Shown in pieces: positions 43,081 through 54,705 of a DNA stretch of 64,000 bases. Positions within the stretch are counted from its first letter, which is position 1; the number at the start of each line of letters is the position of its first letter. The position numbers and the translations under genes are program-made. The notes beneath the pieces were generated by a model, which was not told the origin of the DNA, ran no database searches, and was given only the letters and a program-made list of their open reading frames with translations. The DNA lies in NCBI GenBank assembly GCA_963971405.1, contig OZ020491.1, positions 31,299,019 to 31,363,018 of the forward strand. Reading direction: 5' to 3'. The stretch comes from Psococerastis gibbosa. Its lineage: Eukaryota > Arthropoda > Insecta > Psocodea > Psocidae.

Positions 43081-44781
43081 CACCATTTGTAATGTCAACC
43101 ATTGGACTCTATTTTAAGTGAGTTATTGTTTCACATTTGCTACACATGCATTCAACAACACTGAATGGGCTCATCTTAAGGATATATTTAATTTTTAAAA
43201 TACTATAAAATAAAAGTATCGTGTCGCCATTATTCTCCCGACAATAACTTAAAAGCAGTAAATTTATTTTGCTCCATTGTTGTGTGTATCACCTTGTTGG
43301 TGCTAGGTATCCAATGCCTTTGCATTGGTGGTAAAATAACCCTTTAGGGATTTGTCACAGTTCCACTCTTCCACACGAATTTGAAGGGAGCGTTGCCTGT
43401 GAAGCTATGATTATTATTGAGAAATGGCGTTTTAAATAACTAAAAATAATAAACAATGGAAATAATTTCTATAAGTAATTAATTACATGTCAGAATTTGT
43501 GTTTCATTTTAAATTTTGAAAAGAGAGTTGTTTGCACAACTCCAGATATAAATACTATTTGAATCGTTACACACCCTTGAACTTGACGTCACAGCTATGA
43601 GAATAATAATGAGCAAAAAAAAAATAATTGATTGCAATTGCAGGTATTGTGCATCTCTTGTAATTTTCCAATGCATTCAGGTCATATATATTTAAATATC
43701 TAAGTGAGGTAGCCAGTTTTATGACAACTAATATCAATATAATCTAAAAGGTTTAAAATAGGCAATTGCAGGCATGGTGCTGGGCATATTTTGTTAGTTA
43801 TAAAATGTGAATGTGTGAGTGGACCGGCCGGTCAAAATTAGTTTATAATGTAGTACTTAGGTTTTTTTAGTACTTAGTACTTAGGTAATTTTGTATGATA
43901 TAGTGCAAGAATACCGTGTTTTGCGACACTATGGTTTACGATTTTGTTGACTGTGATGAATAAATAGTGGGGTCTAAGCTTCAAACTACACCCGTAAGAA
44001 CGCGTTTGTATCGCATTTTAAAGATAATGTGGACGTAGCGCAACAAAAAACGCCCGTCATGGCTCCAGTGTTATATTCTGATTCACATCCGGTTCCTCGA
44101 ATGAATGACTTAATTAAATAAGAACTGACCATATGAATGGTGCGTAGAGAAAACTCAACAACGTCGTCTTTTTGTAAGTTATTAATTAACTGTGTAAAGA
44201 AGTCGAGAAGCTAGAAAAAAATTTATTAAGATTTTTATTATTCATTTACATTGTAGTCAACATCATACTATTGCGCAAAACGCGGTATTTGGCTTAAATA
44301 ATTAGTTAGTTGCAATGGAAACTTAGATGAGATGGTGCAAAACAAGCAATATTTGGCTGTCTGAAATATGCAGTACAATTTAACCGTTCACTGAAACAAA
44401 AACTCTGACGCAACGGGTGTATCAAACAGATCGGAGTACCGACAGTATTTTGCACTGCCGTATCGACTATATCTGTAATTCTCTTCACGGTTCACTTACA
44501 AAAGAAAGTAATTGACTATCAGCAGTGGGGCGTTGTTGTTAAGTACTATTGTCAGGGAGGCAGTCCAGGGACGGAGTGGAGTGGCTTGCTCGATGCTGCT
44601 GTTGTGTTGCCCAACAAGTGACTGGCGAGGATTGTGGTAATGGGTAGAATGTGTGTAGAAATGAAGCGTCAGGATTTCTCTTGGCCTAGTTGAAGATATA
44701 GTTGATCGCTGAAAAGGGATGAAATCTCCATGGATGAAATTACACCGTGCAACGCAGTGTCTCTCTCTTAAGGTTACAATC
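43081..44781. other. Mostly intergenic; one short exon remnant
   Basis: No complete gene. Near 43,310-43,385 (minus) the phrase ATCCCTAAAGGGTTATTT is a relative of the exon at 51.3-51.45 kb, suggesting an old duplicate. The rest is AT-rich with no frame I can defend. Confidence 0.4.
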
Positions 44782-45237
44782 TTAGCGATTGGTTGGCAGC
44801 AACTCCCTGCATATCGTCCTCCAGTTTACTCGGTCCTCGATCTTCCTCTTCAGTTCTTGATATGATATTGCTCCTGCGGTTCGCGGGTATACAACCCGCG
44901 AACCCAAATTCTTCACTACGTGCACTACAAGCGAAGCGAGACACCGAAAGGCCAAATTACGCTCCGCTCGCGTGCCTGTGGTGTCCAGGCCGTTTTGTGC
45001 GCAAAAGACCCTTGCACAATTCGCCTCCGACGAATATTGTGCTCTTGGCGCAACCAAGTGCTGCTCTAAATCCAGTAGGAGAGCGAAAACCCTAGCGTAT
45101 ACGTCAGACATTTCCGTCGTATACAGGATATTTTTACCGCAGTGTAACATGGAGTTATTAGCAACCGAAAAATTTGCATGCTCTTCAGTTATTAAGCAAT
45201 ATAAAAGTAGGGTACGTTTTGTGCGCCTTAGCTTCAA
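44782..45237 (-). CDS. Uncertain ORF, possible LINE-derived end
   Basis: A 151-codon frame. Its last 25 codons (ELKRKIEDRVNWRTICRELL) resemble the extreme C-terminus of some LINE proteins, while the rest (Arg/Ala/Leu-rich) is not recognised. A perfect short inverted repeat, GGTTCGCGGGTATACAACCCGCGAACC, around 44,878-44,904 lies within it, which is unusual for coding DNA. I regard it as a probable chimeric remnant. Confidence 0.25.
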   Translation of the reverse strand: MKLRRTKRTLLLYCLITEEHANFSVANNSMLHCGKNILYTTEMSDVYARVFALLLDLEQHLVAPRAQYSSEANCARVFCAQNGLDTTGTRAERNLAFRCLASLVVHVVKNLGSRVVYPRTAGAISYQELKRKIEDRVNWRTICRELLPTNR

Positions 45238-45415
45238 GATTCAAATTTTCATTGGCCGATGAGGATCAGATTTTTTTTAACAACTTTACCATATAGTAGA
45301 AAAGTAAATTATGTAATCTAACCAACCACATTTCATGATGCGCATTACCTGGTACCTAACATCTATATTACTCGCATACATTCGCAATACGGATAGTGTC
45401 CCATACAATTAGCGT

Positions 45416-45763
45416 TCATAGTAGAAATTTAAAAAGTACCAGATAAGATTCCCTCAAAACGTCATCATTTTCATAAGAAATCCAATTTAATTCGGATAAA
45501 TTTCTCTTAACTAAATTATTTTTAATATCTACAGGAGATGCCAACTTTATGATGTCATTAAAGGACCCCTCAATATAAAATATCATAGATGCTCCATTTA
45601 TTGTAGCTGTTCCCTTTGAATAGATTATACCCTCTGATTCAAGTAATACAAACTTATCTAAGTTATGAGAGTTCTTCAATTCTTTAATCAATTGGAAGAA
45701 CTTCCGTCGGTCACCGATAACGAGTAAAGATATAATATCATCGCTAAAGGAGTTAATTTTCAT
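45416..45763 (-). CDS. Hypothetical protein
   Basis: 115 codons from an ATG. The sequence SFSDDIISLLVIGDRRKFFQ, then FVLLESEGIIYSKGTATING, is a compact alternation of predicted strands and helices with normal protein composition, so coding is plausible. I do not recognise it. The frame 45,835-46,077 lies upstream on the same strand and may belong to the same gene. Confidence 0.4.
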   Translation of the reverse strand: MKINSFSDDIISLLVIGDRRKFFQLIKELKNSHNLDKFVLLESEGIIYSKGTATINGASMIFYIEGSFNDIIKLASPVDIKNNLVKRNLSELNWISYENDDVLRESYLVLFKFLL

Positions 45764-45834
45764 TAATCCTTTATGGAACCGAATTTTATTCCTGACCCTT
45801 GGGAAAGTGCGATATGATATTATTAATCTATTAC

Positions 45835-46077
45835 CTATGAAGAAGAACAGGTACGATAGTGAACCCGTACAATAATTACAGTATAATAAAAAATGGAAAT
45901 AACTTTGCTATTGCCGCTCAGCCTCTCCGCAAGTTGCCTCAGCTTATCCCTATTGGCTATTGAGCCTTTCGTTATTTCCTTCTCGTCATCTTCCGTTAAT
46001 GTAGCTACCTTCTTAACTTCCACAAACCCTTCAGCTGAAAAAATATTGAAATACTGTATGTCACTTTCATGGGCCAA
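45835..46077 (-). CDS. Hypothetical protein, possible partner exon
   Basis: 80 codons. The first 55 have a helical, charged composition (ATLTEDDEKEITKGSIANRD, then KLRQLAERLSGNSK) and the last 25 do not, so a splice donor or frameshift near NSK is likely. Not recognised. Confidence 0.35.
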   Translation of the reverse strand: MAHESDIQYFNIFSAEGFVEVKKVATLTEDDEKEITKGSIANRDKLRQLAERLSGNSKVISIFYYTVIIVRVHYRTCSSS

Positions 46078-46123
46078 CGACAGGTTTAAATTAATTTATA
46101 TCTTGAAGTGTTTTGTGTCTTTT

Positions 46124-46159
46124 AGCCTGACGATGGCCAAGTGCCGAAACCGGTCGCTG
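46124..46159 (+). ncRNA. Hammerhead-ribozyme-like motif (PLE type)
   Basis: CTGACGA at 46,127-46,133 is followed by a short stem (TGGC...GCC) and GAAAC at 46,146-46,150. The near-palindromic CCGG then leads to the cleavage-type triplet GTC, and AGC/GCT on the two sides can form helix I. This compact order with a minimal helix III is the form described for hammerheads in Penelope-like elements and retrozymes. No RT is adjacent here, so it would be an element end. Cleavage is untested. Confidence 0.5.
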
Positions 46160-49100
46160 TTTTTGAATATATTTTGAGTACGTGACAATTTTTTACAATG
46201 ACAAAGTACTATAAAGTGAATGTGGAAAGTATACATATAAACAAGCAAGGTATTAAGGTGAATTTTGTTGAAAATAAAATAAACGTTATTGCCAAACTAC
46301 AGCCTTTCTCGTCTGTATATTCTTCCTGTTTAGGGCCACACCCATATCGGCTTTTTCCATATTTCCGGTGACTGCGTGCATATATTATATACAGTATATA
46401 TTATAAACATTTTTTTTTTAAATTCAGAACGAGGATGAACACCATTATGCCTCTTTCAAACACTTCAAACACTGTGCGTGTCAAGACAGGATTAACATAC
46501 TTAATGAATGGGTTTGTTAACGTTATGGCAAAAAGTGGCAGCACTGTTCTTTGTCAAATGTTTGAACATATGTACGTATTTTTAATGTTGAATTTGAAAA
46601 GAAAAAAGAACGAAAAAAAGATAAAAAAAAATATCATTGCATTGTGGGAAAAAAGTGATTCATTAAAAAAAAATATAATAAAAAAAGAAGCATGACTCAT
46701 AAAAAAAAAAAAAAAAAAAAATTACAAGAAGATAATTATTATTTAAAAAAAAAAGTAAAAAAAAAACATCAATAACCAATGCTATCATACATACTGTATA
46801 TTGATTTATTTTTATCACTGTGGACTACTGTCTCTGTTCGTGTTTTGTATGTTTCGACCTGGAGTTCTATCTATATATGAGAGATCGCATGTAATACTCC
46901 CACCAAAAGTATCTGGGGCAACCAACCTGCCTTGTCTTTTCTATGGCTGGTCGTAGGAGGAATTAAAAAAAATATATATTTTTTTTCCCCGGAAGCGAGT
47001 GTCTTACCTCTCGTAGATAGACTCTAGTTTTCCCTTTCATGCAACGTGGGCTTCGGTCATCTTGTCTTCCTGAGGTGTGTCATTGAATATGTAGGGGTAT
47101 TCACGATGGTTTATGGCTGGGGATCATCACAGTGACGGGAATTGGTGCTGAAATCTTACGCATTACCTTGATTTGGACCTGTTACGGGAATTAACCATAT
47201 TGAGTGCCGTATCGCAGTTGTATGATTATCCGCAGTGCCGCGAATTTTATAAAACTTTCTACCTGGTTAGATACTAGTGAACGTCTTAGTTCTCTAGGCT
47301 AACTTAGCTGAATTTAAATTTCAAGAGACATTCTAGAAAAACACTAACAACTCAAGTCATTGTTCTACCTCAAGATCTGATTGCTTAATATGCACTGGGT
47401 TGTCCAAACTACTAGCTTCAGACTTCAAAATTCATACTGCTGACATTGGGTACCATCATAAAGGCTGTTTTGCCAAAACACCCCTTTAAACCAAAAGGGG
47501 GAGGATACAAGATGGCCCAGAATTAATCTTCTTATTAGAATCGGTACTTCCCCTCTCCAAAGGGGATTCATGCCCAATCTTAAGTGGAAAATTCATCAAC
47601 CTTCGGACTTGCTTTTCTACAGATGATACACAGCCAAGTATGTTGACCTACGAAGTAGTCTAAGCGCCCTTTCAGACTTTTATTTTCGAAATTTGGTCTA
47701 TGTATTCTGCAAAAACGGTTTACTTGTCCACAATCTTGGTGCGTCTAGTGAAATAGAAACATTGTTCCTGATATCAGGAGAAAATTGCCGAGCCAGCTGT
47801 GATCATTGCCAGATGATGATCAAGAACTTGGTAACTGCTGCAATGTAGGTACGGCTGATATTACTTAGTTAAGGTGTTTTGGACTATATTTAGCACTATG
47901 CTCTGCCAGCTGCCGCCACATAGACTGGAAGAATCATGTTGAAGTCTTCGTGGAGCCCTCCACCCGTCGCTGGACGGTTCTAGATAAATCAAATGCCTTT
48001 CATGTATTCATTATGAAATCGCCAGAGAACTTCACGCATGTAGACTTCACAAGCGCGTTTTCTCCCATAAGTTCAGAAGTGCTAAATAGTTTTGAGCAGA
48101 AGTAACAACTTACGAATTGCCGGGCTCTTTGAGAAAATCTTGCTTTGTTTTTGAGAAGACTCTTCTTTGAGGACTCCTCCCCGAAAACCTTTCACGAAGA
48201 TATCCAGTTGTTTCTTGATGGTTCTTATTTGTGGAGGAAAAAGTATAAATTCTTTTAACAAAATTTCACCTAGTTCATCCATTGCTGAAGAAGACAGAAA
48301 AATCCTATAAACATACCCTACAGTACTTCGGCCGCTAAAGAAATTGGAACTGTTATCAAAAGGCTCGAAGCATTACTTCGCACGTTGGTGTTTCTAACTC
48401 CGGGATTATCTGAAGCAACATCTCAAAACTCGTAGTGCGCTTACCCTTTCAAGCAGTCCTCGTAATTGTTTCTCCGAAAATGTTCTGCCCGAAGACGTCT
48501 CCATTGAACATCGTAACTTTCTGCAGACTTTTCCCTTGTCTAAATCTAGTGATGCCCCAATTGCATATTCAGATACAACCATCGATTCTTCACGTCTCTT
48601 CGTGTTACGTTCACTTCGGATGTTATCTTCAGCACATTTTGTCGTCGTATCGTCGAGTGGTGAACTTGGACTGAAATGAACTAAAAGTGATATTTTGCCT
48701 CTTTGTACTGTTTGGTGATTTCGATTCAGCAACCTTGCTATGTATTCGCACCGTATAGAAACTGTAACTTTTAAACTTTAAAAACGTTCACTATGTCGAC
48801 TTCGTATGACTGCCCTAAACGTTCAAAAGGCTACGAACCTCTCCAGCCAAAATTTAGTTAAAAATAGGCTTTGCGGTTGGATCTAACTCTCGTCAATCAT
48901 ATTATTGAAGTTCTTCAAAGTTTAGCATCATTACGGATATTCTATTTCTTCAAATTAATTTCTACAGTACAGAAAACGGAAGAGGTTCAAAGCTGAGCGG
49001 GTAGTTAACCTAGTCACAATCACATTTCTATTGCAAATGACACTGCTATATGAATAGCTAAGCGCTGGAAAATTTTCTTAAACATTTTTGTCTCGGGCAA

Positions 49101-49554
49101 GTCTCTTTGTCCGATGTAAAACTTTAAAATGAGCTAATTTGTTCACAGAAGATGATTTCTTCGGAATAGTTCAGTAGAAGTTTAGTACATCAAGTCTAGA
49201 ATGGGTTATTATTGCGACAAGGTTTTTGAACCGTTCTTAAATTACAAGTATCTTACTTGAATATTGTTAATGTGTTGTTTTGGGTTTATCTAAGAAAAGG
49301 TTTGCCATTTTTTGATCATAATGTTAATTTCGTAGTTAAAAATGCAACTACATTAAATCAGCTGTAATTCTATTATTTCGACAGCCCACTTTGTCATACT
49401 GACCCTTTTGGACCGTAAAAGGCCTTACCACAGTTGTCTCAATTTATTAATAATTTCCTCTTCAGTATGTACCACATTAGCTGTTTATCAAAGAACCAAA
49501 ACTTACATATAATAATAATAATAAAATAAACGTGTATTTACAAGATCTAAACAT
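46160..49554. other. Intergenic, AT-rich, A tracts
   Basis: No gene supported. A-rich runs at 46,700-46,765. Frames at 46,435-46,695 (plus, Lys-rich by A content), 48,082-48,282 and 48,406-48,732 (minus) have neither homology I know nor convincing splice context. Confidence 0.4.
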
Positions 49555-49945
49555 TTAAACATTAAAATAAATCAAATCTCTCCCTAGGCACGTCACACAA
49601 TCTTTTCTATATGTTCGATTGTCGTTCATCTCCGGGATGCTGACTTGGACTACTTCCCCTTTGGTATATGGACCGAGCATATGTGCAGCTACTATCTGAC
49701 TGTCGTTGCGCAGCTGACTCTTGAGTATTAATAGTAATACATTGTACCTCATTGCAGTGCCTTTTGTGGTGCCGTATACAATTTTTGTTCAAAATATAGA
49801 GTCCACATATTTCACACAATTGGCTGGCTCGCACGGGTAGTGCTGGAACGGATGCTTGCTGACGATCCCTCTGCTGAAAGGTAGAAAGTGGTCTAGTGTG
49901 AACATCTTCTGAAAGAGGATACATTATAAGTGAAAAAATAATCAT
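49555..49945 (-). CDS. Zinc-finger exon with GEV-type segment, frameshifted
   Basis: An acceptor (pyrimidine tract and CAG near 49,911) precedes a frame with CEICGLYILNKNCIRHHKRH and a following Cys. A second frame (49,555-49,752) continues with YTKGEVVQVSIPEMNDNRTY, a clear relative of the 34.5-kb exons. The two overlap out of phase by about 140 nt, so this copy seems to have lost frame by an indel, unless two overlapping frames are used. Function unknown. Confidence 0.4.
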
Positions 49946-50517
49946 TTATATGGGGTTAGATGGTGTTGGTGTAACATACAATATGTATAAACACTCATTG
50001 ATCGAGTGGAAGCTTCAGCTGTGAAAACACCTCGCCATCATCATCCTCGAGTGGGTATGAGAGTCGCTCCTGTCTCACAGTGTAAGAGTAGGCTTTTTTG
50101 GGCGCCTGTGGCGTTTCGTCAATGACCAGTGACCAGGGCGTGCCCTTAACTGCAACTGGAGCGAGCCTTTTTCGTGCACTAATGGGGTAATGGAGTACAC
50201 GTCCCTGCTGTCAGAAAGTGTAGAAACAGTTTTCACATTAATAGCACGCTTGATGAGCGCGCTATCTAGCATGCAGTAATTTGTTTAGATTAGAAACCGT
50301 ATGGCCATGTCTTTTCTCATTTTTTTAAAAATATAATTGCGTTATATGTCGGTTTGCCGTCTTCATGGTAGATTGTTTGGAAATCATTAATCAATTGATC
50401 CATTACTGGTATGTATCCTTAATCAGGGGTGTGAATAAGAAGATTGTTTGGAAATGAGGTGGATTATATTTATGGATAACGCATTTTGGTCCTCAAATTT
50501 TGTAATTTCATTGACTT

Positions 50518-50712
50518 TCATGGGCATAGTAATACCATTTGTACCATAGTTTTTCTAATACCGAGGTGCGCACCAAAACTGGAATCATGATAGCTCTGCA
50601 AAATTTTTACACGAAATTCGTCCGGAACCAAAAGCTTGGGTTTAATTTCTGCCAAAATTCCCTCTTTAACATGCTTTATCACTAGATCATTTTCTACTGT
50701 GTAAGAAGGCAA
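50518..50712 (-). pseudogene. Integrase H2C2 zinc-binding fragment
   Basis: The frame encodes ...KPKLLVPDEFRVKILQSYHD followed by SSFGAHLGIRKTM, the HHCC-domain start found in gypsy-type integrases (LVVP..LR..VL...HD...GHLG..KT). It stops before the second Cys pair. It is joined directly to the zinc-binding exon upstream (50,687-50,853), and the joint is also present in the other copy (53,408-53,602), so it predates the duplication. Confidence 0.65.
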
Positions 50713-50853
50713 AATTATTTCCAGAAGGTAGATGGCGTCGATGGTGATATACCTTCACGCTACCTTCTTTAAACGGTTTTTTACATATTTCACATGCAAT
50801 CGCTGCTCGTTTCCGCTCTGCCAATTCTGGTGTCTCAATAAATCGATTATTCT
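50687..50853 (-). pseudogene. Zinc-binding exon, possibly from a type B DNA polymerase
   Basis: The acceptor (T-rich tract, CAG at 50,854-50,856) is followed by ENNRFIETPELAERKRAAIA then CEICKKPFKEGSVKVYHHRR and HLPSGN. The spacing C-x2-C...KV-x-x-H-x2-3-H-x3-G resembles the zinc-binding insert (CxxCxKPF...KVRDHxHxTG) of protein-primed type B polymerases encoded by Polinton/Maverick-like and related elements. The usual GAAH...CN continuation is replaced by the integrase fragment. Same exon at 53,577-53,743 and a truncated one at 60,169-60,235. The assignment is tentative. Confidence 0.4.
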
Positions 50854-51301
50854 CTGCAATTAGTTAAAAATTAAAAAAAGACGCGTTGATATGCCCCCCC
50901 CCCCCCTGAGCATATACTGTAGGCCTGAGAATTCTGTACGACCGAGATTTTTGTATGCCCTAAAAGACCTTCACTAAGGTCGTGACCTAGTGCCTACGGT
51001 CAACGGACGACCCTGTCAATGCCATGCACACCACCACAGTCACTGGTATTGAGAGCGGTGATAGGCTACTTTCAGCAGACTTTGTAAGGTTGGTTATGGG
51101 CTTTGAGACTTCTCAGAAGACTTTGCAAGGTTGGTTATGGGCTTTGAGACTTCTCAGAAGACTTTGTAAGGTAGGTTTTATGACGTTATGACCCTATGAC
51201 GCTTCTAGGTTGGTGGTAGGTTTTTGACATTTTCAGCAGGCTCTTCGCGGATATTAATAAGACAAAGTAATGCATAAAAATGTATTTATTATTTATTAAA
51301 T

Positions 51302-51450
51302 TTAATTAATATATTGGTTGATAGCTTGTTGGCATTCATGAACATCTATTCTCCCATCTTTGATTTCCAATTTTACGTATTCTTTACATCGGGAAACCAA
51401 GTCGGAGCAGAATAAATGGTCATCAAATAACCTTTTAGGGATTTGTCACA
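51302..51450 (-). CDS. Short terminal exon, unknown
   Basis: The open frame QIPKRLFDDHLFCSDLVSRC then KEYVKLEIKDGRIDVHECQQ ends at a TAA at 51,302. An AG lies just upstream (near 51,455). The composition is protein-like. A related remnant is at 43.3 kb. Not recognised. Confidence 0.35.
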
Positions 51451-51609
51451 CTGCCACTCTTTTCGAAACGGTTTGCGAATAAAGATATCAAACTTACCCA
51501 TGTTGTTTACTGACGACTATTTTCTTAAGCAAAATCTTATATGTGAAATGCGTTGTGACGTCATAAGCTCCTTATATTTTCCCCTCCTGAAAATTCTCAT
51601 GCATTATAA

Positions 51610-52263
51610 TTACTGGTTATTACAGCAACATTTTATTTTGAATCTAAAGCGTCTCCTGTCTTCGTGGCTGATGTAATCTCTGCATGTTTTAACTAAACGT
51701 ACGCGAGATGCGTCTTGTGGGTGTACTATAGAATCGTAATGCACAAAAATGTGGCAATGTCTGTCACAGTCATCCACAAACCCAGTCATTAAACCTCCGC
51801 TTAATTTTATTACATCTAACGATTTTTCGGAAATTGGGAGGGTCCAATAATAAGTACACCCCCCGTTGGTTAGTGTATTAGTAGCAAGTTGTTGTAATGA
51901 TGACACGTCCTCTAATTCTAATTAAAATGAACACTTGATAATGCAACCTCCGATGTACGTTCCCATTACATTTAACCTTCAGATACTGTGATATGTTGTT
52001 ATCAAATTCACTTCCTAACCAACTCCTGCGTCGTAATTCTTGAACATTATTTAATTTTATGATGCATTTAATTGTAGGTGGTAATTGATCAATGGGCTGT
52101 CTTAGTGGTTTGTCTAGAATATGAAATTGTTCTATTGCAACAACATGCAGTTTATTACGTCGTAAATTACGAGCTTCGAGAAATATCGCAGCGTCTGAAA
52201 GTTTAAGGGTTTCAAATGGAAATCCTACGTAATGTATGCTAAGGTATCTGTTTTTGATTTATG
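51610..52263 (-). pseudogene. Coding region in two frames, unknown protein
   Basis: An upstream frame without ATG (52,263-51,890) reads VGFPFETLKLSDAAIFLEAR and continues about 125 codons. A second frame (51,610-51,906) reads SSLQQLATNTLTNGGCTYYW and IKLSGGLMTGFVDDCDRHCH to a stop. They overlap at about 51,890-51,906 and look like one protein broken by a frameshift, or two exons. I recognise no family. Confidence 0.35.
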
Positions 52264-52347
52264 TAAATATACTTCCCCACTTCCCCTTGGTATATGGACC
52301 GAGCATATGTGCAGCTACTATCTGACTGTCGTTGCGCAGCTGACTCT

Positions 52348-52787
52348 TCAAAATATAGAGTCCACGTATTTCACACAATTGGCTGGCTCGTACGGGTAGT
52401 GCGCACTCCACCTGTGTGCGTTTCCAGCCACTGAGGCGTTATAAGTGGCCTCAAAGGCAATGATCTCTTTCACCATTTTCAGAGGTTCGAACCCTATGTA
52501 GTCGAAACAATTATCACGTTCGCGACAGTCGACCTTCCAGACTTCGCCTTGGTGCACAGTGCCGCTATTTTCCCGACAAAATCAGGGTCTGTTGTGTCAA
52601 CAACCCTTAACGCCTCAAACATTCGAGAGTAAATAGTGTCAGGATTGACTCTGGCAGGATCTATGAATGCCCCGCCTGCTCCTCCTGATCCTCTTCCGGA
52701 TCCTGATGGGCCCCCAACGAGTGAATGAGCCATTTTAAGTTTTGATTGACTTTTCCTCTTTAAGAAAACGTCCAGGCTGCGTAACAC
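52348..52787 (-). pseudogene. Frameshifted coding region with Gly-rich start
   Basis: The first frame (52,494-52,787) has an ATG followed by AHSLVGGPSGSGRGSGGAGG and NPDTIYSRMFEALRVVDTTD. The second (52,348-52,557) has HQGEVWKVDCRERDNCFDYI and FEATYNASVAGNAHRWSAHY. The two overlap near 52,500-52,557, and QGEV recalls the GEV exons. A Gly-rich N-terminus before a helical region would suit a nucleoprotein-like protein, but that is speculation. Confidence 0.35.
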
Positions 52788-52874
52788 TTTCTGTACTTTG
52801 TTTGTTCACTTTTTCAATAGAATGTAGCCCGTCTATGTGTGCTAATTAGTGGAACATACAATATGTATAAACAC

Positions 52875-53162
52875 TTATTGATCGAGTGGAAGCTTCTGCT
52901 GTGAAAACACCTCGCCATCATCATCCTCGAGTGGGTATGAGAGTCGCTCCTGTCTCACAGTGTAAGAGTAGGTTTTTTTGGGCGCCTGTGGCGTTTCGTC
53001 AATGACCAGTGACGAGGGCGTGCCCTTAACTGCAACTGGAGCGAGCCTTTTTCGTGCACTAAGTTGCTCCGCTGGGGTAATGGAGTACACGTCCCTGCTG
53101 TCAGAAACTGTAGAAACAGTTTTCACATTAATAGCACGCTTGATGAGCGCGCTATCTAGCAT
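52875..53162 (-). CDS. Unknown small basic protein, intact copy
   Basis: 95 codons from an ATG: LDSALIKRAINVKTVSTVSD, a basic middle (SARKRLAPVAVKG), Pro/Lys (APKKTYSYTVRQERLSYP), and an acidic patch (EDDDGE) before the stop. The frame is broken in copy 1 (50,075-50,272), and a third partial copy lies at 59,745-59,900. Conservation in phase between copies 2 and 3 supports coding. No family recognised. Confidence 0.4.
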   Translation of the reverse strand: MLDSALIKRAINVKTVSTVSDSRDVYSITPAEQLSARKRLAPVAVKGTPSSLVIDETPQAPKKTYSYTVRQERLSYPLEDDDGEVFSQQKLPLDQ

Positions 53163-53407
53163 GTAGTAATTTGTTTAGATTAGAAACCGTATTGCCATGT
53201 CTTTTCTCATTTTTTTAAAAATATAATAGCGTTATATGTCGGTTTGCCGTCTTCATGGTAGATTGTTTGGAAATCATTAATCAATTGATCCATTACTGGT
53301 ATGTATCCTTAATCAGGGGTGTGGATAAGAAGATTGTTTGGAAATGAGGTGGATTATATTTATGGATAACGCATTTTGGTCCTCAAATTTTGTAATTTCA
53401 TTGACTT

Positions 53408-53602
53408 TCATGGGCATAGTAATACCATTTGTACCATAGTTTTTCTAATACCGAGGTGCGCACCAAAACTGGAATCATGATAGCTCTGCAAAATTTTTAC
53501 ACGAAATTCGTCCGGAACCAAAAGCTTGGGTTTAATTTCTGCCAAAATTCCCTCTTTAACATGCTTTATCACTAGATCATTTTCTACTGTGTAAGAAGGC
53601 AA
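53408..53602 (-). pseudogene. Integrase fragment, second copy
   Basis: Same 64-codon peptide as at 50,518-50,712, without differences I can see, as part of the segmental duplication. Confidence 0.65.
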
Positions 53603-53743
53603 AATTATTTCCAGAAGGTAGATGGCGTCGATGGTGATATACCTTCACGCTACCTTCTTTAAACGGTTTTTTACATATTTCACATGCAATCGCTGCTCGT
53701 TTCCGCTCTGCCAATTCTGGTGTCTCAATAAATCGATTGTTCT
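53577..53743 (-). pseudogene. Zinc-binding exon, second copy
   Basis: Duplicate of 50,687-50,853 with the acceptor CAG at 53,744-53,746. Upstream, the C run at 53,784-53,797 is one base longer than in copy 1. Confidence 0.4.
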
Positions 53744-54349
53744 CTGCAAATAGTTAAAAATTAAAAAAAGGCGCGTTGATATGCCCCCCCCCCCCCCTGA
53801 GCATATACTGTATGCCTGAGAATTCTGTACGACCGAGATTTTTGTATGCCCTAAAAGACCTTCACTAAGGTCGTGACCTAGTGCCTACGGTCAACGGACG
53901 ACCCTGTCAATGCCATGCACCCCCACTTAACAACTTAGGCCTTCACTTGGGCCAACGCCCTGAACGGTCTCAAGGTAGAGTCGAGGTAAACATGAATGGA
54001 CGGGCTTGGCCCTGGTAATGAGAGCGCTGTTAGGCTACTTGGACAACACAGGTTTTGAGAGTGCTGATAGGCTACCTTCAGCGGACAGTCACTGGTATTG
54101 AGGGCGGTGATAGGCTACTTTCAGCAGACTTTGTAAGGTTGGTTATGGGCTTTGAGACTTCTCAGAAGACTTTGTAAGGTAGGTTTTATGACCTATTGTA
54201 CTTAGCAATGATTTTCAGCAGACTGTCGGTTTTATGACGTAATGACCCTATGACGCTTCTAGGTTGGTGGTAGGTTTTTGACATTTTCAGCAGGCTTTGC
54301 GCGGATGTTAATAAGACAAAGTAATGCATAAAAATGTATTTATTATTTA

Positions 54350-54602
54350 TTAAATTTCTGTAATAATTGTCCTGTATGCAATAAAAACAATATCGTTTAA
54401 GTTGTTGACCTTTGGTCGATAAGTGTGTCGGATCCCGGCACAGTGTGTAGCTAATGATGTCGACGGATTCGTAAGTCATTCCTACTGTATTTAAGTAGGG
54501 GAAAAAGATGTCAATATATTCTTGTCCATACGTCATGATTATTGATAACGGTATATGTTTCATTAAATTTTTTGGAAACCCCTGTGCTTCTTCGAAGCTG
54601 GT
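54350..54602 (-). CDS. Unknown terminal exon, copy 1
   Basis: An AG (CCAG) near 54,600 precedes a frame reading FEEAQGFPKNLMKHIPLSII, YIDIFFPYLNTVGMTYESVD and CRDPTHLSTKGQQLKRYCFY. Compared with copy 2 (60,474-60,728) a 2-bp difference near the end changes the reading and extends it to 54,186. The protein is conserved between the copies apart from this. Not recognised. Confidence 0.4.
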
Positions 54603-54705
54603 TTTTTTTAAATTTAAATTTAAATATTGTTGTATAAAGGTAGTAAAGAAGGTCTAATTAATAACAATAAATAGGTTTAATAATATTATATATGTATGTA
54701 ATAAA

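Larger units (their letters stand above)
49972..51290. repeat. Segmental duplication, copy 1
   Basis: Matches 52,852-54,360 at an offset of about 2,880 bp with few differences, from ACATACAATATGTATAAACA through the C run at 50,893-50,906 to a tail of about 46-bp repeats (GGTTGGTTATGGGCTTTGAG). It contains the small ORF at 50,075-50,272 (frame broken by a deletion of about 13 bp relative to copy 2), an integrase fragment and a zinc-binding exon. Confidence 0.9.
52852..54360. repeat. Segmental duplication, copy 2
   Basis: Second copy of the block at 49,972-51,290. Here the small ORF is intact and the tail differs by extra units of the 46-bp repeat and a unique insert (about 53,925-54,080). The integrase fragment (53,408-53,602) and zinc-binding exon (53,577-53,743) are unchanged. 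Confidence 0.9.

Noticed and set aside
46435-46695. 86-codon plus-strand ORF downstream of the hammerhead motif
   Set aside because: The second half is poly-Lys from an A-rich tract and the first half matches no family I know; not enough to call it a gene.
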